From Rhizophagus irregularis (taxonomy: Eukaryota; Glomeromycota; Glomeromycetes; Glomerales; Glomeraceae): a stretch of 64,000 nt of DNA. The notes below the pieces were generated by a model that saw nothing but the letters and a program-made list of their open reading frames with translations, made no database searches and was not told where the DNA came from. Location: assembly GCF_026210795.1 (NCBI RefSeq), contig NC_089429.1, positions 5,084,001-5,148,000 on the forward strand. Reading direction: 5' to 3'. Below, in pieces: positions 22,860 through 34,436 of the stretch; position 1 is the stretch's first letter; every line of letters starts with the position of its first letter. Both the position numbers and the translations under genes were made by a program.

Positions 22860-24040
22860 AGACGGCTTCTCAGTTCTTTGGATATGGATTCTAGTAAGTA
22901 TTGTAATTTTTTTATTTTCTTTATTTTGGTTATTATTTTGTTGCATTATTCATATATTCTATAAATATAATATGACATTTTTTTATTTCATTCATGCAAA
23001 AAAAAAGAAAAGTTACACTTTATCTTTTAAAAAACGGCTACTACGGTTGGTTCTTTGGCTTTTGGAGGCATGAGAACTTTGGTGAGAAGGGTTTCTTTAA
23101 TTTTTTTCAAACTTATCTTAATAAAACATTTTGCTAATATTTTTGTCATTTTTTTCATATGTCATTTCAAAGGGACTTAATTCGAAGGTAATATCAAAAA
23201 TTATTCCTTTTTTGATTTTTATGTAACAAAACATCAACTAACATTTTGTGTTTTGCATTTTGTAGCTTAGACGGCTTTAGACAGATGTGGATTTCGGTAA
23301 GTGATTTTTTTTTCTAACACTATTTTTTTTAATTAATGTTTCATTCTTTCATTTTTTTAGATGGTTAGTTCTTCAGGACGTGCGATTTATGTAAGGAATC
23401 AAATATCTTTTTTTAACAATAATTTATTTCTTCAATGAAATGTTTACTAATGTTTCATTATTTTATTTATTTTTTTTAGAGATCCAGTTGGTAAGTTTAC
23501 GAATTTCTAACTTTTTTAGGAATCTTACCCAATTTTTGGATTATGGAACTGAATCGTAAATTTTTAGATACAATTCGAAACTTAAAAAAGTATTTATTTT
23601 TTTAAAAAAAAGAGAAATTTTCGAAAATTAAAAAATATAAAAAAAGAAGCATTTTATTAACGTTTCCCCATTTACTTTTCATAGGATTCAGTCACGATAA
23701 TTAGAATGCTGAGTTTCGTATGTATTATTGCGAAACTTATTTTTAATATTTTTTAAAAGAAAAGTTTTGTAGGACTTCGGTCGATCCAGCCCATAGAGAA
23801 GTTTTGAAGGTAATGTTACTTTCAGTATTTTTTTTTTTAAGGGAACAGGTTTACTAACTGTTTCCTTCTTTTTTTGCTTGAATTAGCTATCCCGGGCATG
23901 GATTGGTGGATGGTAAGTTTCGAAGTGTCTTTCTTTGGAACTTTATTTATTTTTTTATTAAAGAATCGGTTTACTAACCGTTTCTTTATTTTTTTTGTAG
24001 GTTTCCCTTTGGACTTTTATTGGATAGGCGGTAAGTTTCA
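22860..24040 (+). repeat. Array B: microexon plus intron-like units
   Basis: The grammar is the same as in the 8-9.6 kb array. The best units are at the right end. Block 23887-23912 (26 bp) is followed by donor gtaagtttcg, an intron-like 23913-24000 (88 bp) with the inverted repeat aagaatcggt...accgtttctt at about 23961-23986, acceptor ttgtag, block 24001-24030 (30 bp), then donor gtaagtttc. Other inverted repeats are GAAATGT-TTACTA-ATGTTTC (about 23437-23456) and ggaacag...ctgtttcc (about 23842-23865). Further blocks end at donors near 22893, 23296, 23391 and 23491. The arms differ in sequence from array A but flank the same TTACTA core. No continuous reading frame is conserved across blocks. 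Confidence 0.7.
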
Positions 24041-24090
24041 AAGTTTTAACTTCAAAACTTTAATTTTTTTATTAAAGAATCAAAGTTGTT

Positions 24091-25181
24091 ACCATAGTTA
24101 CCGACTGTGCTGGGATGCCCTGTGTTCAAGCTCCGGTCTGCAAATAGACAACAACATGTCTTTCCTATAAGCGTGATCCATACAAGTACTACGCATTTTA
24201 TTCATTATTGTAATGGGAATGAATGCATCAATTATCACGAACTGTTTAAATATATATTTTACTCTATTTATTTATGAATGTATTGATTTTACAATTGGTA
24301 ATTAATTTAATAATAAATTATTATATCTAATATTCAGTTTATACATGAATACCATTTCATTACAATGTATTATATATGCGATTGATATTTATTACAAATG
24401 CTGTTATAATATAATTAAGATTTATTTTATATGCGCCTACAATGTGGTTATGACATCGTTAAGAAAACACTACAATTTATTAACGATTTATTGAAGTCTT
24501 TATTATATAATCTGTCATGATGATTAACGGTTTGTTAAATAATTAGTTTTGATGATGCTATGATATATTATATAAGCTGCTATTGATGATATTGATGATA
24601 TTGCGATTTATTGACGATTTGTGAATATCGCCTTAATATCTAGTAACTAAATCTATGACGAAGCCATGACTAACTCAAGTCTAACACATGACTAACATGT
24701 GAATAACTCTTATTCTGATTGTTCACAGGTTGGCCATGGCTTGGTCACGACTTCGTCTTGGTTTTACATGTTTCTGTAAAAGTTATTATGTCTCGACAAT
24801 TTCTGATGCATTTCTTGAATATATCAAATGTTCAAATTATTGTTGATTTTTCCGCTTTTCTGATCCGATTATATTATTCACATATGATTATTGAAGAAAA
24901 TTAAAGATATTATCACTGATAAAAAAAATTTTTTCTTAGGCGTTAGTCTTACACAATTATATGTAAAAATAAATATATTGCGGTTAGTTATAACGCGTCT
25001 TTTAGTCTTCTCTTTAATTTTTATTTTTGAATTTATATTTAGTTTATTTAAAGACCAAAAGAGGAAAGAAAAATCATAAATTTTATTTATTTTTACTCTA
25101 TATATAATGATAATAATAAGTATAGTAAATGATAAGTAGCTAGAAATACAGATGCAAAAAAAGTTTTTAAGTTTAACATAT
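24091..25181. other. Intergenic region, nothing supportable
   Basis: This A+T-rich stretch has gatgatattgatgatatt-type short repeats near 24570-24600. Small open frames near 24719-25079 show no family features. It forms the 3' side of the adjacent minus-strand kinase-like gene, so its end near 25100-25181 probably holds that gene's 3' UTR. Confidence 0.5.
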
Positions 25182-28100
25182 TCAAAAAAGACTTATCTCC
25201 TTTTCTTCTAGAAATTTAATTGCCCTAGCGTAATTATGTAAAGCAGCCAATCTTAACCATTTAATTCCTTTATTTTCGTCTTTTGGAATATTCAATATTC
25301 CATTATAATATAAATCACCCAAATTGTATTGTGCAACACAATTATCTCCTTCGGCAGCTTTAGTGATATAATTCATAAATATATTTCGGTTATCACCTTC
25401 ATCATAAACATTTATTAAAGTAAAAGCATAACGTAACTGAGCATCTGAATTTCCTTCGTCAGCAGCTATTTTAAGTAATTCTTTACCTTCTTCACGTCCT
25501 TTTATACCATCATGAGTTCCTTCCCACAAATAACGACCTTTCCAATATTTTGCTATTGTGTTACCATTTTCTGCATGATATTCAAAACATTTCCATGCTT
25601 TTTGATGGTCACCTACTCTAAAAGCTAATATACCTTCATCTAATGAAATTATTGGAATTATTGGACTAACATTTTCATCTGGTAATACTAAATCATCATT
25701 TGATCCATTTAAATATAATGTATTTTTATTGAGTAAAGCTGGCATATTCTCATCAAACATATGACTAATGGAATTATATAGCTCTTCTAGCATGTTCAAT
25801 GTTTTCAAAAAAGAAATACGTTCTTGTGGATTATTCTTCCAAGCTAAATGTATAAAATAATTGATGAAAGTATTTTCGTTATTAATATTATTATATATTA
25901 TAGGATTGCTTATGAAAAATAATACTTACTGTCATTTATAATTTTTTTATAATCTTCTTGGAGTTTAGAAATTTCGGGAGTAGAATTTCCAAATTTAATT
26001 GCTTCTCTACCACCTTTAATCACAAAGTCCTTAATTTCGTCTACTTTCAAACTTCTGTATGGAATTTTTTCAAAAGCAAGTTCCCAAAGTAGAACACCAA
26101 AACTAAAAATTTCACATGATGTCGTATATATTGACTTATAATTGATTAATTTTTCGGGAGCTAACCAACGCACAACGTTATTACTAATTACTTCATTCGA
26201 CAATGTAGTATCGGTACTATAATCCACTAAGCGAAAATTATAAATTTTAGGTTCTAGACTTTCAGACATTAAGATATTTTCACATCTAAGATCACGATGT
26301 AAAATTTCAACTTTTTGTAAAAATATGAGCCCACGACAAATTTTAAGAGCAATTTGGACTTTATAATGCCATTGAATAGCCTTTTTTTCGTATAACTCTT
26401 TCAAAGTTCCACAATGAGCCCATTCGAAAACTAGAGCATTAATATCGTCAATTTTTGATACACCATAAAACCTAAGAATATGATTAGATTCAGATAATTT
26501 CATTAAAATTTCAAGATGCTCTTGCACACTTGTATTTATTTTCATTTCTTCTTCGGTCATAGAAGTTAACTTACATGCTACCTCTTGTCCCCAATAAATT
26601 CTTTTCACTACATAATTAGGATGTTTTCCACGTTTGTCATCAGATTTTCCTCGTAAAGGGAGTTCTAGATATTTTGAATCAATTTTAATTGCGTCACGAA
26701 ATGTTTCATATTCTTCATTATCAACTCTCACAGCAAAATGTAAATCTTTCATTGCATTATCATATTTTTCCGTAAGTTTTATAAATTTTTCTTTAACAGA
26801 AATTGCTTTTACATATTTTCTAAAACCGTGATATTTTGAAATTTCCTTAGTATATTTTTCAATTTCTTCTAAAACATAAATAAATTTATAAAAAGCATTA
26901 TAATATGATTCATTACGTAATTCCTTTTCCTTTTCTTTTTTTCTAACTTTTAATAACTCCATAGGAACACGAGCTATTTCCACTCGTTCTGCTAGAGCAT
27001 TGCAGATTTTTTTGTTATATTCTGCTTCTTCACGAATTTCTACTATATTCTTAATTATGTTTGTAGCCATTTGAATTAAAGGATTATATAGAATCATAAC
27101 ATCGTCTACAGTAGTTAATCTAACAAATAAAAGATTTGCTTTTCTATATTTTTCTGCTTCTTCAAATTGCTTTTTAATGTCGTGATGTATTTCCATAGTT
27201 TCTTTAATATCTGATTCATTATCCAAATATGAATAAAAAAATAAGTTAATCGATTCTTCTATTTCACTAACATTCGGTCTATTTTCTGGATTTTGATCCA
27301 AACACTTTTCCATTAAGTCAATATAACATTTTGGAGCTTCTTGTTCATTAATTTCTTTTTGTTTAATTTCATCACTAGGGTAATTTCCAGTTACCATAAA
27401 ATACATAATCATACCGAAGCTATATATATCTGTTGCTTGAGTATAAGAATTTCCACTTAATACTTCAGGAGCAGTATAATGTATATCTCCATAAACTTTA
27501 GTCTCATTAATATTCCCAAATTCTCCACATAATTTCATATCTAAAATAGTTATATTGAAATCATTATCATTTATATTATTTGTTGAAATTAACAAATTTC
27601 TTGTATGAAAATCACGAAGAACCATCTTCTTTTGATGAATTTCTTTAAGACCTTGAATAATATAAAATAATAGGCGTATTTTGATTGACCAATTAAAATT
27701 GTTAAAATTGTTATATGCCCAATCATTAAAATTTTCACCTTCTGCATTTTCAAGAACCACAATATAGTCTTTTGTATCAGGATCTTGAGATATTCCATAT
27801 ATATTAAGAATGAAATTAGAATTAAATATTAAGTGCATTTTAACCTATTAATGTATTAAATTATTATTATTATTATTTATTATTATTTCAAAAAAAAGGT
27901 ATTTAAAATTCATAGAAATTTCATACCTCATTTAAAAATTTATTAGTATCATCATCTGGTAAATTATGATAATACTTTAAATAGACGGTAATATTGGATT
28001 TTCTTACCCTTTTATGAAAATAATGTAATGGACCATCTTTCCATATTGCTGAAAACATTGTAGCAAAATCACTTTTGTTTATTTCTTTAATATCATAAAA

Positions 28101-30036
28101 TTGATTACTATAGGGTATCCATTCAAATACTATCTTGTTCGGATCATTAATTCTTAATTGAGATTCTTGAATTAAATTATCAATTATTTCGTTACCACTG
28201 GACCAGCTTGTAAAATTTTCTTTAAAATATTTTATTTGACATGGATTACACCATTCGTATTTTGCATTTAAATCGTCTATATATCGTCTATCACATTCTT
28301 CACATTTCTCATTTGGAAAAACCATAATATAATCTTTCATACCAGGACTTTGAGATAATCCATATATTTTAAGAATATTATTCGAGTAACTGATTGAATA
28401 TATTTTAACCTATTAAAACATGATAGAAAATTATTATTTAATTAAATTAAAAAAGTATATATATTAATTTCATAATAAGTTTCATACCTCATTTAGAAAT
28501 TCGTTAGTAATACTTTGCGAATTATGAAAAAATTTTAAAATAACTTTTTTGTCTGATACTCTTGTCAATTTCTTTTTAACATAATTGTAACTTAATGGAC
28601 CATTCTTCCAAATTGCTGAATATACTGTCATAACATCACCTTTACTTATTTCTTCAACGTTATCAAACTGACCATATGGAATCCATTCAAATATTATATC
28701 ACTTAAATTATTAATTTTTAATTGCATCTCTTGAATAAAATTATCAATTATTTTATTTTTACTAGTCCAATTTGTGAAATTATTTTTTAGATCATTTATT
28801 TGGCATATTTTACACCATTTATATTGCGTATCTACGTAGCTTTTACCACATTCCACACAATTTTCACAGTATGTATTCTGAAGAACCATAATATAATCTT
28901 TTGTATTAGGGTTTTGAGATATTCCATATATTTTAAAATTATCATCAATATAATCAATTGAATACGTTTTGGCCTATTAAGAAGAAAAAAAAAATTATTA
29001 TTAAGTTTAAAATAAGTACATAAATTTAACATAAGTTTCATACCTCATTAATAAACTCATTAGTCAAATATTGTAAGTTGTCTATAGATTTCAATGCAAC
29101 TTTTTTATTTGATTCTCTTGTCCAACCAGTCATATATTCATAATGTAATGGACCATTTTTCCATATTGCTAAATATATTGTAGTAAAACCACCTCTGCCT
29201 ATCTCATTAATTTCGTCAAGCTGGTCGTATGGTATCCATTCAAACACTATAGCACATGGATTATTAAGTTTTAATTGCATTTCTTGAATATAATTATCAA
29301 TTTCCTCATTTTTACTGGTACGGTTTGTAAAAATTTTTTTTAAATAATTTAAATGACATGAATTACACCATTTATATTCTATGCTAGTATATAGTTTACT
29401 ACATTTTTCGCAACATTTTCCAAAATATTCATTATGAAGAACCATAATATAATCTTTCGTATTAGAAATTTGAGATATTCCGTATATTTTAAGAATATTA
29501 TCTGAATTATTAATAGAGTATGTTTTAATCTATTAAATTAATAAATGATTTTTATTAGATTATTAGATTGATTTTTTTTTAAAAAAAAATAAGTTATATC
29601 AAAAATTATAAAAAAATTTTCGTACCTCATTTAAAAATTTGTTAATAGTATTCTCTGAACTTTTACGTAGGCATTTTAAGGCAACCTTCCTTTCTGATAC
29701 TCTCATTAATTCTTTGTTAAAATAACTATAACTTAATGGGCCACTATTCCATTTTGCTGAATATATTATAGTAAAATCATCTTTTCCTATTACTTCAATA
29801 TCGTTAAATTGATCATATGGGATCCATTCAAATATAATATCATTCGGATCATTAATTTTTGATTGCATTTCTTGAATCAAATCATCAATTTTTTCATTTC
29901 CACTGGTCCACTTTGTAGAATTTTCTTTGAAATATTTTATTTGACATGGTTTACACCATTCATACTCTGCATTTAAATCATTCGTATATTGTTCATGACA
30001 TTTTTTACACTTCTCATAGTTTTTGGAGGGCAACAT
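25182..30036 (-). CDS. Stacked zinc-ribbon/kinase N-lobe protein with Sel1 repeats
   Basis: Six exons (30036-29626, 29529-29044, 28973-28488, 28409-27927, 27844-25930, 25843-25182) join in frame to about 1480 residues; all introns are GT-AG and 70-96 bp. Exons 1-4 each carry a zinc ribbon (CKKC..WCKPC, CEKC..WCNSC, CENC..WCKIC, CEEC..WCNPC), a helix, FEWIPY, a glycine-loop region and a VALK, VALK, VILK or VYLK beta-3 strand. Exons 2-5 begin with the beta-4/5 segment (ILKIYGISQ, TKDYIMVL) that breaks off at the kinase hinge and restarts a new module. Only module 2 keeps a GRGGF loop. Exon 5 supplies one C-lobe with LRD for HRD and LDMK for DFG, and retains APE. It then has an MLKL-like helical segment (EAEYNKKICNALAERVE) and a second kinase domain with VACK, HRDLRCEN, NF for DF, and APE. 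Exon 6 encodes three to four Sel1 repeats. It is probably a pseudokinase scaffold (inference). Confidence 0.85.
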
Positions 30037-30604
30037 GGCTTGGAATTTCTCGATTATATATTTTCCACACTATTTATAAAAAAACTTGTACATTGTACTA
30101 CAAAAATCAAATGTTTTACTGCAGTTGTACTGTATGACGAGTGTAACAGAAGTACAAAATTTTTTGCGCAGTTTCACGTGATTTTATGCGGTTATAGATA
30201 AATGAGAAACAAGACGTAAATTATTAATAGGGGTTCAATATTAAGCAAAATTTGTGTAACCTTAATTAGGTTACTTCATTTTATAATTAACCGTCAATAT
30301 TAATATGCTATACTAAATAAAGTAATTTAATAGATTACCATGTGCTCTCAGTTTCTTAAATTAGTTTACTATGTTTACTATTAAAATTTTTTTCTCACAT
30401 ATAGTACGTGGTTTATTTAAAAAACTTTTTTCAAGATCCTTTTAAAGGTAGGAACGAAAATGCAGTTTTAACAATAGAAATATGTGTAATTTTACGGGGG
30501 AAGAAAGTTTGTCTAAGTTTCTGATATTGGTTATTCATACAGATTTTGTATAATATTTAAAAAAATCAAAAATTTATAATATTCTTAACATATGCAAAAT
30601 TTTT

Positions 30605-31195
30605 TAGAGCGTAGTTACAGTATTTTTGACATAAGCATATCGCTCTTATATATTAAGTGAAAATTGTTCAACAGGGCCAAAACTACTTGTATCTCAATTT
30701 TCATTATATTCCATTTAATATTTTATAACTTATCTGTATTTCTAACATTAAATTTATTAATTTTTCCATTTAGTAACTTCAGAGCGTAATTTAGGCACTT
30801 TGGTCATATGAAAATTGCCTTTATATATTAAGTGAAATTGTTCAGCAAGGTCGAAACTACTTGGATTTCAATATTTACGTATATTTGTGATGCTTTTGGC
30901 GTTATTTGTAACATAATTGAATTCAGATTTTGAAATTTTTTGCACCCGATCTGTTACTTTAGGCACTTTGATCATAAGAAAATCGTATGTATTAAGTTCA
31001 GCGAGGTCGAATCTACTTGGAATTTGATTTTCATAAGATTCTAATCAGTACGTATAGAGAAATTGGCATTTATTATTTATGTATCTATTTAATCACTTCA
31101 GAGCATAATTTAGGTACTTTGGTCATATGACAATCGCCTTTGTGCATTAAGTGATAATTGTTCTGCAGGATCGAAACTACTTGTATATTGAATTT
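30605..31195. repeat. Four-copy repeat, about 140-180 bp spacing
   Basis: Copies begin near 30607, 30781, 30950 and 31100. Shared blocks are cagagcgtaatttaggcac, tttggtcatatgaaaattgcc, tatattaagtgaaattgttcagca and ggtcgaaactacttg. The copies are diverged, with indels. No reading frame is common to all four. It could be a decaying satellite or a non-coding transcript unit. Confidence 0.65.
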
Positions 31196-31734
31196 TGTAA
31201 ATAATATACGTGAAGTTATTAGTGTTTTACGTAATGGCATGAATTTTCGAAACTTTATTTTCTTTATTTTTAATATACAAAAAACATTAATTTCAAATGA
31301 CTTTTTTTTCAATGAAAGTGTAGGGATGGTTAATAAGATTATTCTTGCTTTTAAATCAAAGTATTATATTATGTTACATTTGACCTGTATTTTTTCGAAT
31401 TTATTTAAATTAGGCCGGAATTATGAATTTGGCCATAATTAAGAAAAATTTGACCAGAATAAAGATTTAAAAATCGTTAATCTTAACTGGTTAAATTAAC
31501 TTCGATCAAATTTAAACTTTGTATATATATTATATATTTAAAATAGATGATATAGTAAAAATTTATTATAATATTCATAATAAAAAAATTTTGCTCCTAA
31601 AATTATATGACATCTTCCCTGTCTGATACGTAAATTTCTTACAAGAAATTATCGATTAAAGGTTGTTAAAATTATCAAAGTCATATCTTATCTAAAAAGG
31701 ATATTAAGAAGATTTAGAATCAACTTTGAATTCA

Positions 31735-32460
31735 CTTACTGTTGCACCAGTTTGCGATGAAATTGAAAATCTGCATCTAAAATGGAAGGTACTATTTACA
31801 AATTCTATGCTAGGAGGGATTTTTGGACGGCTCAATATAACAAAAAGGCATGTAATGATGTGAAGAGTGAAAAAAGCTAATAGGGTGCAAAAAATTTAAA
31901 ATTCATTTTTTTTAAAAAGATTCCTAACTTAATCACTGTACTTTTATGATGAGCACGCCAAAAATATCAAATAATTAGTAGTGGTAAATTATAAAATTAA
32001 TTTTTCATAAATTCTGACTGTGTATTTCGGGCTAAATTAAAGAAAATATAGTTTTAAAGTATTTAAATGATCAAATTTGAAAATGACATTTAACTCCTGC
32101 AATTTTTTTTTTTTAGATGACAGTGGCGATAATGAAAAAAAAGAAGAAATTCAATTTTTTAAATAGTAGTAAATTTGGTAACACTGAAGAAATTGGACAA
32201 GGGAGATTCGCTAGCGATAATTTATAATAGAATTCAAGTTGTGATGCCGACATTGCGATGCTACAGTAAAATAAACACTACATTACATGTGGATTAAAAT
32301 GTTTACACACAAAGAACATATTTCATAGAAACTTGATTGAATCATATTGGAAACTACAAATTGACACTTTACTTTTCTTTCCAAAATATCATGATGATTA
32401 TTTTCAAATTGTAAATGTCTTGAAGAATAATTAAATTGTAAGAGACCTTTAGTGTATCAA
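31735..32460 (+). pseudogene. Highly decayed kinase relic
   Basis: Short pieces in kinase order are visible on the plus strand. They are an AQYNKKACND helix fragment near 31834-31865, EEIGQGRF (glycine loop) near 32187, and CGLKCLHTKNIFHRNL (HRD region with D to N) near 32286-32336. Many frameshifts and stops separate them. It belongs to the same family as the other relics in the window. Confidence 0.5.
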
Positions 32461-32829
32461 CAACTTCCCTATAAAATTTTATTCATTATTTCTGTAAAAA
32501 CTCCGTAAAAAATGAGCCTTACAAAATACAAGGATCCATTCACGGAAAATGTAAATAATTCGATAAATTCCGTGATATAAGGTTATTAATTCAGGAAATA
32601 TGAGCCTTTTACGGAATACAAAAACCGTTGATTTATTATTATATACAGTACGGTATAGTATAAATTAATATACTAAAAAAATTCCTTGTGGAACCTAACT
32701 TTTAGATTAGCCTGTATAAATAATTTTGAATTGTCCAACACATGATTTGTCTGCGCCTTAACTATTCCGTATTCATATAGTTAATCAGCAAATCCAATTA
32801 TTTTTTAGTTTGGTTAACATTTGTAACAA

Positions 32830-33320
32830 TAGATCAGACTTTGGCCTTTCTTTTTTTTATTTTTTATTTTTTTACAATGGATCGGAATTTGTTTTTCTTT
32901 TTTATTTTTTTTTTAACGATCGTTAGTAATTTTTTTTTTATTTTTTTAGGATTTTTTTTAATTTAGAAATTTTTTTTAACAGATCGGATTTTTTTTTCAT
33001 TATAATTTTTTTTTTATTTTTTAAAAAAAATTTTTTTTCAGATCGGACTTTGCCCTTTCTTTAATGTTCGGTAACTGACGTTTACTAATATTAATTTGTA
33101 TAGTTAGTTCCGGTTATAAAAAAAAATCTACTTTTTTTATTTGCTTCCCGGTAACTAGCGTCATTCTAATACTATTAAGTAATAGTTCTATCGATTTTTT
33201 AATAACAATAGATTTTGGTGATAAGAATTCTTTTTTTTTTTTGTAACAATAGATTTGATAATGGAAATTTTTTTTGATATAAATTTTTATTTTTTATTTT
33301 AAACAATAGATTACTATGAT
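32830..33320 (+). repeat. T-rich tract with degenerate intron-array words
   Basis: The tract has long T runs, the repeated word cagatcgga(c/t)ttt and two weak inverted repeats around ggtaactgacgtttactaat (about 33070) and ggtaactagcgtcattctaat (about 33151). It resembles the microexon/intron-like arrays elsewhere in the window but is too degraded to delimit units. Confidence 0.35.
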
Positions 33321-34436
33321 ATAATCTTCTGTAATAATACATTCGTATGGTATTCTTGGTGATGAGAAATTTATTTTATTTTTTTTTGTAAAATTAATTA
33401 TTCAGAATTGATTTTGTGATGAGTCTGTAAACATATAAACCATAAATTTTATAATACTGCAACATTTGTTTAATATTATAATATTTGTATCAAGTTATTG
33501 TAAATTTGTAATACTAAATCATTCTAATTTAATCATATTGTAAATACACTTCACATTATTGTATTGTGAATATTGTAAATATAATTTATATCATTCAAAT
33601 ATAGATAGTTGTGTCTATAATACTTAACCTTTTTTTTTCACCTTTTAAATTTTTATTTTATTTAATTTTATTATTTATTTATTTTGAATTTTCAATTCTT
33701 CAAATTTCTTGCTACAAACAAAATTTAGTATTATATAAGTAACAAAATTTCTAAACATAAATCAGAATTTTCTTTTCAATACATACACTATAATATGCAA
33801 TTAATATATATCCCGGCGCGCGACGGGTTACGGGCTTACGGCTAGTAAATTACTATTTAAAATTTTGAATTCATTAATAATCATAATTTTTAAAATTATT
33901 AAATTATTAAAGCTTTATTGTTGCTAATACGCACTCAAACATATATAACTGCGATTTATAGCCATCTACAAATTTTTATCGATGCGAAATGTTCAAATTT
34001 CTATTGCATAAATACAACATAAATACATAGAAAAATGTAAAGTTGCCATTCGTGATGATCCTGAGAACTGAGCCATCGAACAAAATCGGAGAATTAATAT
34101 GAATCATCCATATTTTATTAAGTAGTTAGTAATGCATTCAAATCTCTAATTTTTCCGATATAGCCGGTTCGATTTTATACTATTCAATTGTTGAAGTTGT
34201 TGATGAAATTCTTAATTTCAATTCCTTGTTGGATATTGGTGCTATACCATCGAGAAAGTTTTCATACATACTAAATTATATAATAAATCTGCGCGAAGCA
34301 GTCATATGTCGGAAGATTTAGAGTTTTATACAAAAGATCAATAAAAGGAAAAGAAAATAATGAGAATAAATATATAAGATTTATTTACTGGAATAACTAT
34401 ATATATATATAAATATAATGATAGTAAATGATAAAT

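Larger units (their letters stand above)
30037..34436. other. Intergenic region between the two kinase-like genes
   Basis: No intact gene is supported. The stretch contains a four-copy repeat (30605-31195), a very decayed kinase relic (about 31740-32460) and a T-rich tract (about 32830-33320) with intron-array-like words, all listed separately. The remaining sequence is A+T-rich without conserved frames. Confidence 0.5.
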
